Assembly (NCBI RefSeq): GCF_018143015.1 | Contig: NC_054744.1 | Span: 2,563,059 to 2,627,058, forward strand | DNA length: 64,000 bases | Source of the DNA: Lytechinus variegatus | Taxonomy: Eukaryota; Echinodermata; Echinoidea; Temnopleuroida; Toxopneustidae | Direction: 5' to 3' | In this document: in pieces, positions 1-10,319 of the stretch | How positions within the stretch are numbered: position 1 is the first letter of the stretch | Layout: each line of letters opens with the position of its first letter | Notes under the pieces: generated by a model | Database searches by the model: none | Told to the model about the DNA's origin: nothing | Seen by the model: the letters and a program-made list of their open reading frames with translations, nothing else | Translations under genes and position numbers: made by a program

Positions 1-1236
1 TTTGATCCCTTTCAATCTGCATATCGTCCCAACCATAGTGTGGAAACTCTCTTGGTCAATGTGTCCAACTCTATTCTTCAGGGTATGGACAAAGGAAATA
101 TCTCAGCCATGTTCTTACTCGACTTGTCTTCCGCTTTCGATACTGTCAATCATACTGTTCTTCTTAATACACTCAGTTCATTTGGTGTTAGGGGTCAGGC
201 ATACAAATGGTTTCAGTCATATCTTTCCTGTCACTCGCAGATTGTCTGTATTAATGACTGCACATCTAGTAGTATGCCTCTCTCTCACGGTGTACCGCAG
301 GGTTCTGTGGGCGGACCCACTTTGTTTTCGATTTACTTGATTAGTTTGGGACATATCTTACAACGTCATAATATCCATTATCATATCTATGCCGATGACA
401 TCCAACTCTATCTCTCCTTCAAACCCAACCAGGCTGATGCAACAAATGCAATTGCCCTTCTTGAGAATTGTTTAGCTGACATTCACTCCTGGCTGGATAG
501 TCATTCATTGAAACTGAATCCCTCCAAAACTGAGTTCCTTCTATTTGGTTCAAGGGCTCAACTTAGTAAGGTCAAGCTGTCATCCGTCTCTTTTTCGGGA
601 TGTATCATTAATGTGTCCCAGACGTGTCGTAACCTAGGTGTCATGTTAGATTATGGAATGTCTATGTCAAATCAAATAACCAACATTTGTAGGTCTGTAA
701 GGTATCAGCTCCGAAATATTGGGTTCATCAGGAAATATTTGTCAAAATCTGCTACTGAAAAATTGGTTCACGCTCTGATTTCTTCACGACTTGACTTCGG
801 GAATGCCTTACTTTACAATTTACCCAACACCCAGTTGTCTAAACTCCAAAAGCTCCAGAACGCTGCAGCACGTTTGGTCACCCTATCTAAAAAACATGTT
901 CATATCACACCCATTCTGAAATCCCTTCATTGGTTAAAGGTCAACGATCGCATCATCTTCAAAATCCTTCTCCTTGTATTCCATGCAATTAACGGCTCTG
1001 CTCCACAGTACAATATTAATCTAATCAGCAAATACACTCCAGTGAGGTCCCTCCGTTCATCAAACTCCGGTTCCCTAGTTATTCCCAAATCCGTTAAAAC
1101 ATGGGGGGCTCGGGCTTTTGCGCATGCTGGCCCTGTTCTATGGAATGGTCTTCCCCTGACAATTCGTGAATGCACGTCCATTGATACTTTTAAACGTTAC
1201 CTTAAGACTCGTCTATTCAATGCCTCTTACTCTTAA
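1..1236 (+). CDS. Non-LTR retrotransposon reverse transcriptase (3' part of ORF2, cut by window edge)
   Basis: This is the C-terminal part of a LINE ORF2 reverse transcriptase, the enzyme that copies element RNA into DNA at a nicked target. The frame is open from base 1 to the stop at 1234-1236 with no internal stop, so about 411 residues are visible; the first in-frame ATG (40) is not the real start. The polymerase motifs are in order: LDLSSAFDTVNH (motif A), GVPQGSVGGP (motif B) and IYADDIQLY (motif C with the catalytic YADD). The C-terminus, with a GPVLWNGLP motif, is typical of CR1/L2-like LINEs. The endonuclease domain would lie left of the window. The intact frame suggests a fairly recent copy. 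It sits antisense to the FASTKD gene, probably in one of its introns. Family membership is clear; the exact clade is inference. Confidence 0.92.
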   Translation, partial: FDPFQSAYRPNHSVETLLVNVSNSILQGMDKGNISAMFLLDLSSAFDTVNHTVLLNTLSSFGVRGQAYKWFQSYLSCHSQIVCINDCTSSSMPLSHGVPQGSVGGPTLFSIYLISLGHILQRHNIHYHIYADDIQLYLSFKPNQADATNAIALLENCLADIHSWLDSHSLKLNPSKTEFLLFGSRAQLSKVKLSSVSFSGCIINVSQTCRNLGVMLDYGMSMSNQITNICRSVRYQLRNIGFIRKYLSKSATEKLVHALISSRLDFGNALLYNLPNTQLSKLQKLQNAAARLVTLSKKHVHITPILKSLHWLKVNDRIIFKILLLVFHAINGSAPQYNINLISKYTPVRSLRSSNSGSLVIPKSVKTWGARAFAHAGPVLWNGLPLTIRECTSIDTFKRYLKTRLFNASYS

Positions 1237-1371
1237 TTGTTCCTGGATCGATTATTATTATATTTGTACCTATTCTCTTTCGTTCTTTCTTTCTTCTCTC
1301 ACTGCGCCTTGAGCATTCTGCCGAGTGGATTTGGCGCACTATAAATTACATATATTATTATTATTATTATT
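1..1371 (+). mobile_element. CR1/L2-like LINE, 3' end with (TTA)n tail
   Basis: The element comprises the reverse transcriptase frame, a short 3' UTR (1237-1350) and a tail of TTA repeats at about 1352-1371. The UTR holds TGCGCCTTGAGCATTCTG and then GAGTGGATTTGGCGCACTA, a short hairpin-like segment as commonly seen in CR1/L2-type 3' ends, followed directly by the microsatellite tail. The 5' end is outside the window. The start of the tandem repeat at 1372 marks the insertion junction. Confidence 0.85.
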
Positions 1372-1555
1372 AAACTGATTGTAGGCCAAAATGGGCTTAG
1401 CCCATGTGGTATAGATACGAGAAGTAGCCTAAACTGATTGTAGGCCAAAATGGGCTTAGCCCATGTGGTATTAGACTATACGAGAAGTAGCCTAAACTGA
1501 TTGTAGACCAAAATGGGCTCAGCCCAGGTGGTATTAGACTATATGAGAAGTAGAC
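1372..1555. repeat. Three tandem copies of a ~60-bp repeat
   Basis: Units start at 1372, 1431 and 1494 (59, 63 and about 62 bp), each beginning AAACTGATTGTAG and containing a self-complementary core GGGCTTAGCCC. The third unit is the most diverged. They abut the LINE tail and lie in the putative FASTKD intron. No coding meaning seen. Confidence 0.85.
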
Positions 1556-1603
1556 CAACTTCTTGACGGTCAAGTGAATACAGTCTTGGAATACATGTCT
1601 TAC

Positions 1604-1766
1604 CAACAGGTGTGCGGATGTGATCCAAGATAGGATGAACCAAGAAAGCATCTTCACTTCCGAGCACTCTAGCCAGGATGGGAATGATTTCAGCGTAAGA
1701 CTGTCTTTCATCTTTCACGACATGAGATGAACCATGGGGTACCAGGTTGTGACGGGAAAGGATACT
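1604..1766 (-). pseudogene. Candidate downstream FASTKD exon, apparently frameshifted by one base
   Basis: On the minus strand this 163-bp block has a good acceptor (TTTTTCTTGTAG at 1767-1778) and a good donor (GTAAGA at 1598-1603). Entering in the phase left by the large FASTKD exon (phase 1), it reads EYPFPSQPGTPWF, like the Pro-Trp-Phe stretch of the FASTKD family, then reaches a stop. In the +1 frame it continues as QSYAEIIPILARVLGSED, which resembles the segment before the RAP domain in FASTKD proteins, and ends in phase 1 at the donor. With one base removed the exon would be 162 bp, phase 1/1. Either the gene is broken here, the assembly has a one-base error, or an intermediate exon changes the phase. 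Type is given as pseudogene only because the frame is broken as read. The rest of the RAP region would lie left of the window or behind the LINE. Confidence 0.5.
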
Positions 1767-3222
1767 CTACAAGAAAAAGAAAAGATGAAACAACCATTCA
1801 TGCACACAGCCAAAGCTACTTTAGCGACCACATGTCTATCAAATGACCAACAGTGTGGGCCCTTTACTTTGGTAATATCTCGGTCACATTTGCTCCATGG
1901 CACCCTTACGGCAAGTTGTAAACATCCGATTTATTCAGTTTTATTCAAACCACCTATATAAAGCTCATACAAAATTTTTAAAACAGCTGTTTTTGACTCG
2001 TCATACGGCCGCCGCAGAGCAAATATGAACAAGGTAAAAATGTAGCTTATTATTCTCTCCCCTTCCTCAAAGTCTTATCACCTTTCATTTCATAAGCTGT
2101 GCTAAATTGCTAACTACACTTGGACTGATCCACTAAGCTTGTTCAGCATTTTTTTTTTTCTTTCATAAGATTAGCAGTTTAATTGTATTTCAGCTTCAAA
2201 TTGAAATGCTTGACAATAAATCATTCTTCTCTCAAAAAGTAAATAGGTCAAGTGAAATAGCTCTCTCTCAGAGACGAGCCTGATTGTAGATATCCATGAC
2301 CTTAAACCTCGACCCCTCACTTGCTGGGCCTCCATCAGCTTTATGACTGATCGTATGATTAATTTCATGGATTGATTGTACAATGTGATTAATGCAATTA
2401 ATCATAAAATTTGTTCGAGGATCAATTGCTGAGCATTGTGTTACCGAACCCTGATCGTAAAATTGATTTTATGATTGCTTCAATGCAATCAATTGTAAAA
2501 ATTTGTTCTATGATCAATTACTAAGCATCGTGTTACCAACCCCTGGTCACTTTACCAGAATTTTTTATCCTAACCTTTGGCAGTCTTGGTCCCGTGTAGT
2601 CTGGGCATTCTATAGCTACAGAACAATCTAGGCAATACAAGTGTTTGTAGACATCAGGAGGGCAACAACCTGTCAAATAAACGTACAATCTAGCATACAT
2701 TAGGATCATACAGTGGAGTATCTACTGGTAGACGAGAAGGACACAGTTTACATTATTGGAGAGGAAATCGAAATATTTCATACTTTAAAATAAAAGATAT
2801 ATTTATAAGTGGCATCATCAGCTATATCATTTACATACCACCCATAATGAGCACAAATGCACATCACTCTTTTGCGAAAACAAGTATAACACGAAATTCG
2901 CACAACTTTACATGGAGTTTACGTCTATTTTAATGCACATCATTTTTTATGGAAACAAGTAAATCGTAAAAATTGGCATAGCATTAGGGTACGTCTATTT
3001 TCTATGTACATCATTGTGTAATGCAAATGAATAAAACATAAACTGGCACATTATTTTACATCTACTTTTAATGAAATTTCCAGAGTTGCAGGCTTTAGCA
3101 GTTCATTTTCTCTCTTTTATTCCACTCTACTTTTTGTGGTGGTGTATTTGACATATAAGCCATAAGTACAGCATAACTGCATTCAAATAATCTATCAACT
3201 CTGAAAGACTATAAAAACTCAC
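1767..3222 (-). other. Presumed FASTKD intron
   Basis: This stretch lies between the donor of the large FASTKD exon and the acceptor of the candidate exon at 1604-1766. It is AT-rich. I looked for an intermediate FASTKD exon on the minus strand and did not recognise one; the open stretch at 2171-2383 has no family resemblance. It holds the duplicated MITE half at 2354-2548 and otherwise nothing I can name. Confidence 0.5.
2354..2548. repeat. Two tandem ~97-bp copies of a hairpin-MITE arm
   Basis: Both copies carry an ATCAATTGCTGAGCATTGTG-type end followed by TTACC and CCCTG, plus the sequence AAAATTTGTTC. The same family, as a full hairpin, is found at 38576-38707 (AGCTTTGTGTTACGGGCCCC end) and in part at 48233-48310. 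Confidence 0.7.
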
Positions 3223-4741
3223 CTATGATTTTCTTGAGATAAAGAGGGCTAAATATCCTTTGGATGAGTTCCACTGGATATATCCCAACAAAGGTGAGAG
3301 GCACAAGTGTTTTGACAGACAGAAATGGACTATCATTCATCCATTCTTTCTTTTCTTGTATTCTTGCAATGGCCACTTCTCGAAATCGATTGAATTCATC
3401 CGGGGTATAATTCAGTTTGCAAAATGACCAGAGCGTTAGGTAATAGTCTTTAAGGTTAGCCTTGGAATGATCAAAGCATCTCAACACTTCTAGAAATAGA
3501 GGCTTGCTGAGAAAGGCTGCCCTTGCAAAAACCCCTAATATGTGAGGTAATGCGAGATAATGCATATCTGATATGTAAGGAACAAGACTAACAGAGAGTT
3601 TGCTATACAAGTCTGCATTGTAATGGTAGGAACGTCCAAGGAACCTCATAATTGTAACAACATTGTACTTCTCTATATCCGACTCAAGTTGGATGTCTTT
3701 GGATAATGCTGAAGAAATGACATCTGGTAAGATGCTATTGCGTGGCAGCCGACAAGCTACCTTGACCATACCATTGCAGATTGCTGCAATTTCTGTCAGG
3801 GACAGTTCATCCACAAAACCCTCTGCAAGGAGGACAAGTTTGTCCATTAGCTGTTGAGCAGGTCTCTTGAATTGTCCACACAGGTAGAATGCTTGCACCA
3901 TCTGCTGGGCAGACAGCTTTGTCCAGGATGTCCTCAAAACTGATAACATCTCATTGTGAAAGGACCAGGAACTTGCACCTGCCATGCAGATCCACCAGTC
4001 GGTCACCAGCAGCAGGGTATCAACGTCCCATGACGATATCCTTTGAAGACACTCCTTCTCTATGACTTTGTTCTGTGACGCACTTAACCTTAATTCCCAC
4101 CAGTAGAAAATCAACAAGGATTGTACAAAGGTGTCTGTTTCCATACTTGGCATGGCTCTGCATAAAAACTCTCCAAGTTTTTCAGTTTTCATCAATTCCA
4201 TTATCAACAATCTTTGACTATGTGGCAGTTCACAAAGACACTTAATATCTTTTACGACATCCCTTTGCCTAGTACTTCCCTCAGCTAATGCTGTTAGAAA
4301 ATCATGGACAGCGTCTTTGGTACTTGACTCAGATTCTAAACAAAGTGCATTAATCAAATCAAGAGATGATCTTTCATACCCCTTGGATTCCTTCAAAAAG
4401 GCTCTTTGCTTAATCTCTGAACCTTTTAATCCAAGGCCAGGTTCTTCATCTTCACTCAGGTCTTCTTCCTCTATTGGTTGAGCTAATTCTTTCCTTGCCA
4501 CTTCCTCTGGAATATTATCTCTCCCACCATAGATGACCTCCAGTACATTTGTCTGTATGGCTCTCTTTTTGTCACGCATGATGTTGCTCCTAGAGCGTGA
4601 CGAATTGGCCCTAATGAAGGATAACCGTTGCCATGGTTCATCAGGTCTTTGGACTAAAGTGTTAGCAGAGAATGTGAATCTGTAGCCAAAGCCCTTGCAG
4701 CAAAGCCTTTGCCTTAGCACACAGAAAATGCTCTTGGACAT
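3223..4741 (-). CDS. FAST-kinase-domain (FASTKD) family mitochondrial protein, large coding exon
   Basis: FASTKD proteins act in the mitochondrial matrix on maturation, stability or translation of mitochondrial transcripts. The exon runs from an acceptor (TTCTTTACACAG, exon base 4782) to a donor GTGAGT at 3217-3222. I place the start at the ATG whose A is 4741 (MSKSIFCVLRQRLCC): it follows the acceptor in frame, and the first 33 residues have six Lys/Arg and no acidic residue, as in a mitochondrial presequence. About 506 residues are encoded. The body is helical and Leu-rich with repeated short helical motifs. Residues ~390-455 resemble the FAST_1 region (HILGVFARAAFLSKPLF, then LTLWSFCKLNYTP), and ~470-506 resemble the start of FAST_2 (VGIYPVELIQRIFSPLYL). 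The RAP domain is not in this exon. Closest paralogue cannot be told by eye; FASTKD5 or FASTKD1 are possible. Exon phase at the donor is 1. Confidence 0.8.
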
Positions 4742-4782
4742 CTCAAGGTCCAGATGGTTGCAGCAGAAAGACCCAAGTATAC
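4742..4782 (-). other. 5' UTR part of FASTKD exon and acceptor
   Basis: The pyrimidine-rich acceptor lies just above 4782 and the segment to 4742 precedes the chosen ATG. The frame is also open further upstream through the acceptor, but that upstream part is intron-like. At least one 5' non-coding exon must therefore exist upstream; I could not locate it. Confidence 0.6.
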
Positions 4783-6518
4783 CTGTGTAAAGAAAAAAGA
4801 AACCTATCACAAAATGAATGAAACATGTAAAGATACTCTGCAGCTCAATAAGGTATTATAGGTGTAACAGGGGTCCTACAATGTACATGTAGGACCACCA
4901 GAAAGTAAACAAGTGACCCGGCACACCTAAGCAACATGGCAGTGGACTGGATGAAATAACTCTGTGACTTGGTTCAAAGTGATATCTTGTACGTAACAAG
5001 AGGAACTATCTAAATTTTTGTAGACTTGATCAAACAGAAACTATTTCAATCTCTAAAGAAGTATAATAAAGTACTAAAATGTCCACTCATATAGCATAGG
5101 TACTACATGTATGTGCATATACTCCATTGCACTTTACTTTCTACAGCCAAACAAGTGTTGGTCAACCTTGGACACTTGACCAAAACAATCTGTAGTCATA
5201 ACTTTACTCTATATTAGGAGGAGTGGACCTTTTAGTAAGGAGGAATGTAGTCATAAAAGAAACCCATAAAATGTGTGTGCGTCAGAAGTTTAGCCGGAAT
5301 AAGAATGAGTAATACTTTCTTAACTTGGAATTGGTAAACATATGGTTTCCTGTTCTGAAAGTTCAATCAGACTCTCTTCTATCTTCTTCCCTTTCTATCT
5401 CCTTTCCAGATTGTCCAATTTCTTCTTTCCCTTTCAATTGAGCCATTCAAAAATGATGAAATCTCTCTTCTTTCTTTGTCTCACTTATCAATACACGGTA
5501 AGTGGAGTCAATCTGCAAGAACTAGAAGTGACAAATCAAACTGACTTGGGCAAGGTAATGAGTAATAATCTCACCCCTACAAACCATATAGACGAAAAAT
5601 ATTTAGACTTTGTTTTACTGGACTTGATGAGAATAAATTTACTATTTGTATCAGTCCCTAATTCGCTCAGCGTTACCGTTAGAATATGAGTCATCCGCAC
5701 GTAGCCCACTAACCAAGAACATTGAGAAACTAGAAAAGGTACAGTCGTACAGACCAAATGTCAACATCTTGGCAACAAGCGAATTCCATCTGAATCTTTG
5801 GAGGAGAGGAGAATTAAAGCAGATCTTATTTATTTTACAAATGGAAATTCAGCCCAAAGTTTCTTCTCAACCTAAAAAATTTCTTAGAAGTCATTCTAGA
5901 AAATTGTTCCAAAGACGTTCCAGAACACAACTAACCAGCCACTTCTTCAGCAACAGTGGTCCATCAGTGGAAAAAACTTCAGGAAGAACTTATGTCTGCA
6001 CCTAGTAGTACCTACACTGCTACAGTGGCTACCTTTATTTAAAGGGATGGTCCAGGCTGAAAGTATTTATAGTTTGATAAATAGAGAAGATTTCACTGAG
6101 CAAAATGCTGAAAATTTCATCAAAATCAGAAAACAAATAGGCCTAACAAGGTTTTTGGATTTTAAAGTTTAGCAATATTTTGTGAAAACAGTTGTCATGA
6201 ATATTCATTAGGTGGGCTGATGTCACATTTTGCTTTCTTTCTTCCCTTAGCTTTCCTGGTCCGAGTCTGTGTATCCTGGGGCGTTTTGGGGAGTGAAAGT
6301 CATAGATATACTGTACGTATGGTCACTCCCCACTAACGCCTGGATTTGCTTTACATGCCTTTCCGTAGCGGACAGGATTACCCGTGTTGAACCTAGACCT
6401 AAATCACCAATTTTAGTTTTAGTATGTTTTTCGCCCAAAGTTATGTACATGGGCAAGTTTTATGTTTACTCCCAATTGTTAATTATTTTTACTTTTCATT
6501 CACTAATAATGATATTTA
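4783..6518. other. FASTKD upstream region or first intron; no gene recognised
   Basis: Several short open frames are present (for example 5342-5689 and 5646-6005), but their composition is low-complexity and none resembles a protein I know. The one recognisable item is a half MITE at about 6041-6230 starting TTTAAAGGGATGGTCCAGGC. The FASTKD promoter or first exon may lie here or further right, but I see no decisive sign. Confidence 0.5.
6041..6230. mobile_element. Half-copy of a palindromic MITE (AAAGGGATGGTCCAGG type)
   Basis: It begins TTTAAAGGGATGGTCCAGG and continues with phrases shared by the other MITE families here (GAAAATTTCATCAAAATC, then a move to ATTCATTAGG and GATGTCAC). Only the left arm is visible. 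The similarity in layout to the copies at 12.4, 16.1 and 40.6 kb suggests a related non-autonomous DNA transposon. Confidence 0.5.
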
Positions 6519-7324
6519 GGCAGTGTATACAGCCACACGCGTGTGTCTTTACCATCCAGCCACACGCGTGTGGTTATATCCAGAACACCTATCTGTGGAT
6601 ACCGCCACACGCCGCCAGTAATAACAGTAAAACACGTATGTAGGTCTGACCGTCTATATCACGATCAAAATAACCTCATTTCTTCATTAAATTCTTACAT
6701 TCTAAACCCCTTTGATATCCTTAGATCATTTCAATTTCATTCTCACCGTCTTCTCTCCTTGCTTTTCTTGTCTTGTTACAAACGGTCGTCTGTTTAACAG
6801 CAAATTCTCTTTTTCTACTTGTGTCGATTCTGGCTTCCTTCGCGGTACGGTGGCAGACCCATACAGCGTTAGCGCAGCGCAGTAGACATACACAGTTTGG
6901 GTTACGTTTACGTTTGGTACGAATAATTTTCGTACCAAGCGTTAAGCATGTACGAATCCCGAGTTTCGTACGTACGCACGTACACGCACATAGCCTAGAG
7001 TCAGTAGAGAATCGACACAAGTAGAAAAAGTGTGGAAATTTGCTATTTAACAGGCGGCCTTTTGTAACAAGACAAGAAAAGCAAGGAAAGAAGACGGTGA
7101 GAATGAAATTGAAACGATTTAAAGAAATCAGAGTGGTTTAGAATGTAAGAATTTAATGAAGAAATGAGGTTATTTTGATCGTGATATAGACGGTCAGACC
7201 TACATACGCGTTTTACTGTTATTACTGGCGGCGTGTGGCGGTATCCACAGATAGGTGTTCTGGATATAACCACACGCGTGTGGCTGGATGGTAAAGACAC
7301 ACGCGTGTGGCTGTATACACTGCC
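6519..7324. mobile_element. Long inverted repeat (foldback element), ~315-bp arms
   Basis: The left arm (6519 to about 6836) and right arm (about 7008-7324) are near-complements of each other. Both ends read GGCAGTGTATACAGCC and carry two ACACGCGTGTG palindromes, ATCCAGAACACCTATC and GTTATTTTGATCGTGATAT (left arm as complement). The inner edge is CTTGTGTCGATTCT on one side and its complement on the other. The ~170-bp centre is CpG- and TACG-rich (TCGTACGTACGCACGTAC). No transposase is encoded; open frames in the arms are symmetric shadows. A target duplication is not clear. Most likely a non-autonomous foldback DNA transposon. Confidence 0.85.
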
Positions 7325-8470
7325 ATAATTGAAAGAAGTTAAGAGCAAGAGCGTTCACTCACCCCGTCTGTTTACTCCGCCATTTTTATTGCTTTTGTTA
7401 TTGATACCTAGATACACACGCGGTAACATGCGTCTGCGCGTGCAGAGCTGCAACTTAGATTTTAAAAATGCTTGCATTTGTCAATAAAAATCACTATTCG
7501 CAAAATATTTGTTTCGGTTGATAAATATCATAAAGTAATTTATATATTTATCGATTAAAAACAATTTTTGTGATTCCTGATAATCTATCGGCAGATGCAA
7601 GTATTTTTTAAATCCAACTTGGATTTAAAAAATAATTTTATAATTTATCTGTGCACCTCCTCACCTGTTCAACTCAGGTCTAAGTTCGAAATCATGCAAA
7701 ATTAAACCCACTCTAGGCGACACCGCAATACTTACCCGTGTTAAGAAACTGAGACTCCACTCACGCGCATTTGGGCAGCCCTAGCTTAGAACCAAGCTTT
7801 CTTTCCGTAAAAAATCTTTATTCTTATGATTCAATAAATGTTAATGAATATATAATTACTCTTAAATCGGTACTCACCGGTTCTTTTCTTGAATTTTCTG
7901 CCAAATTCCCACGCTTCTGGCTTCAATTCTGCGATGGATTCTGTTGCCATAGACAGCTACACATGCAACTCTATTTATAAATGGAGCGCCCCTTACGAGA
8001 GTTGTTAATGCCGCGGAAAAATTGTTAGGCATTTTGGCCTGTGGTCAAGGCGTTCTTTTGTTCTATTTTTTTTTATAGGTATGAGATCGAAATCACAGCA
8101 ACTATTCACACTGTTCCATAATGATTCCGAAAGGAGGTGCAGCACCCCCCACCCACATGGGAGCAAATCCCAGGGGGACACTTCCCCCTAACCCAAAATA
8201 GTAGGGGCACATTATCAAATGTCCCCCTACTATTTTTGTTCTTTTATATATGATGGAAAGAAATAGGCCTACATCATTTAAATCGAAGTAAAACATGTAT
8301 TTTGGACGAGACGACCTTCTTTTGGGGGTGATAAACCTTCCTTTGTTTTTTTTTTGTTAGTTTGTTTTTGTTTTTTTTTGCCTGTTTTCCAGCCCCTGGT
8401 CCCCTACCTTAGATTTCCACCCTTGCCTCCCACTACTCTTGATATTGTTTGCGAATCTGTTTTGTAAATT
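7325..8470. other. Intergenic stretch, nothing recognised
   Basis: AT-rich sequence with a short palindromic duplication around 7600-7640 (AAATCCAACTTGGATTTAAA), and G/C-run low-complexity at 8125-8235 (AGGTGCAGCACCCCCCACCC and a CCCCCTACTATTTT motif seen in both orientations). No gene or RNA is supported. Confidence 0.4.
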
Positions 8471-8475
8471 AAAGG

Positions 8476-8815
8476 GGAATTTCACCCTGATAAAAAGATG
8501 ATGAAAATATGAGAAAAATCATTTCAAACTATCGATGAAGGTGTTATTTGACAAAAAATGGAGTTGATGAATTTAGAATGCTTGATTTATTGTGACGTCT
8601 ATAACGAGCAGTTGCTCTATCCTAAATATAAAATGCCCAAATTTCCCATTTTTAATGGTCCGTAACGACCCACTTTTTTCTTTTTGATAACAAGTATGAA
8701 TTGATATAGGCCTACTAAAATGTACCATAAAAATCATTATCATGTATTTCTTGACATTTCATTTACTTTTTTACCATAATAATAGCTGCTTGCAAAGGCC
8801 TACGCCGTCACAAAA
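8476..8815. mobile_element. Half-copy of a palindromic MITE (GGGGAATTTCACCCTG type)
   Basis: It starts AAAGGGGAATTTCACCCTGA and continues with a segment about AAATATGAGAAAAATCATTT and GTGACGTCTATAACGAGCAG. The arm layout matches the other MITE families, but a mirror arm is not obvious, so this is a truncated copy or was interrupted by the element that starts at 8822. Confidence 0.45.
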
Positions 8816-8821
8816 AAACCC

Positions 8822-9381
8822 GGGGGGCCGGGGGGGCACTTACATTGACGAGTGGATACCATGCGCGACCAAAAAAAAAACGTAAAAAGGATGTCCTTTT
8901 CACGATAGGGCACGTTACCTACGTAACGTGATAAGGGTGTCAAAAACACAAAAATAACGAAAAAAGGGTATCTATTAATTCGCTAGGAAAACCGTCGTGT
9001 TTAGGGTCTAATTTGCGGGGATGATAAAACAAAATCAAAATGTTTTATAAAGGATGTCCTTTTTGCTCCAACACTTCGTGTTTAGAGTCCGATTTGCGCG
9101 AGGTGTAGAAGGTGGGGTCGTACTAAACCAAATAAGGTAAAGCCGACGACCGAAGGACCCGTAACAATAAAACATTCCTGTACTTGTTTAGGGGTTCATT
9201 TCAGGGAATATTTGCCAAGAGTATCGTTTTGTTTCCAATACTTGTTAAGGGTAGGGTTTCACACGCCAATACTTGTTAAGGGGTGCATTTTCAGAATATG
9301 GAAATTACGTGTTTAGGGTGCTTTTCGAGACCCCATGGTCGCGCATGGTATCCACTCGTGAATGGAAGTGGCCCCCCCCCC
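8822..9381. mobile_element. Non-autonomous element with TIR GCACTTACATTGACGAGTGG
   Basis: The left end reads GGGGGGCACTTACATTGACG then AGTGGATACCATGCGCGACC. The right end is its complement: GGTCGCGCATGGTATCCACT, CGTGAATGGAAGTGGCCCCC. Between them lie repeated phrases such as AATACTTGTTAAGGG and CGTGTTTAGGGT. No protein is encoded. A second, truncated copy with the same terminus lies at about 16855-17110. Confidence 0.8.
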
Positions 9382-9538
9382 GGGCAAAAAAAAAATCTTA
9401 CCTTTGAAAAAGATTGGTGGGGGATGGATTTTCCTCGAACGCATACCAATTTTTTTTCTGCTATTTTCATAATAAACTTTAAATGAATTCAACTTTGCAC
9501 TACTTAATTTTTTCAAAGACAAAATAACAAAATTACAT

Positions 9539-9650
9539 CTCGTCATCATCATCATCACCACTATCATTAGCATCACCATCATCATCACCACAACCGTCAC
9601 CACAACCATCATCATCACCAAGATAATTTTCGTCATTGCCATCATCATCT
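9539..9650. repeat. (ATC)n/(ACC)n-rich microsatellite
   Basis: Imperfect trinucleotide runs of CATCATCACCAC. The long minus-strand Met/Val open frame across it is a product of the repeat. Poly-T tracts follow to 9720. Confidence 0.9.
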
Positions 9651-9987
9651 TTTTTTTTCTTTATTTTTTCCCCATCCCTTCTTCTTTTTTTTTCTTCCAA
9701 TATTCCTCCTTTTTTTTAGAGCGGCACACCGTCATGCTCCCTCACTGATTATCCGCCTCTATATGCTTGGTGTTGTACAAATTGGCGGATACCTGAATGA
9801 AATACTGAAGAGAAAATAAGGAAAGGGAAAAAGTAAGAAGAAAAAGAAGATGAGGAGAAGAAAAAAAGAAAGCCAAACAAATGAAACAAAACAATGTCAA
9901 AATTTCGTAATAAAGTCTTCTACATGTACGTCAGTTTAATAATGATGTTTTCATTGAAATGAGAACAAAAAAAGAATTGAAACCATA

Positions 9988-10158
9988 GGCGGCGGAAGCG
10001 GGGACGTTCCCCCCTAAATTTGTTGTTGACCTTTTTTTTTTTTGCTTGTCAATTTATTTTCCTACGTCCCCCCTAAAATGTTTGGGTTGAGAGCCTTTTT
10101 TTTGCTTGTCAAAATTTTTTAGGTTGTCCCCTCCTAAAATTTGGGGCTTCCGCCGCCA
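9988..10158. mobile_element. 171-bp inverted-repeat insertion with GGCGGCGGAAGC ends
   Basis: The ends are GGCGGCGGAAGC and its complement GCTTCCGCCGCC. Internally there are two copies of a CCCCCCTAAAATTTG-like phrase. The flanks ATTGAAACCA (left) and ATTGAAACAG (right) may be a target duplication. No coding capacity. Confidence 0.55.
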
Positions 10159-10319
10159 ATGATTGAAACAGGACTACATTATAGTGTAAAGAAATAGAGG
10201 GAAGCTCCGAGACAATAAAAAGGTTGAAAAAGAAAAAAATGTGAAAACACAAAGCTCTCACAACATGAGCATAATAACAAATAATAACAAATAAGCGAGG
10301 ACAAGTAGCTGAGGGACCC

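Noticed and set aside
927..1181. Minus-strand open frame within the LINE
   Set aside because: Shadow of the reverse transcriptase frame.
2171..2383. Intermediate FASTKD exon on the minus strand
   Set aside because: The translation has no family resemblance and no matching phase or splice sites.
5342..6005. Overlapping plus-strand open frames upstream of the FASTKD exon
   Set aside because: Low-complexity Phe/Ser/Leu-rich translations with no recognisable domain; likely chance frames.
9313..9648. Minus-strand Met/Val-rich open frame
   Set aside because: Produced by the (ATC)n/(ACC)n microsatellite.
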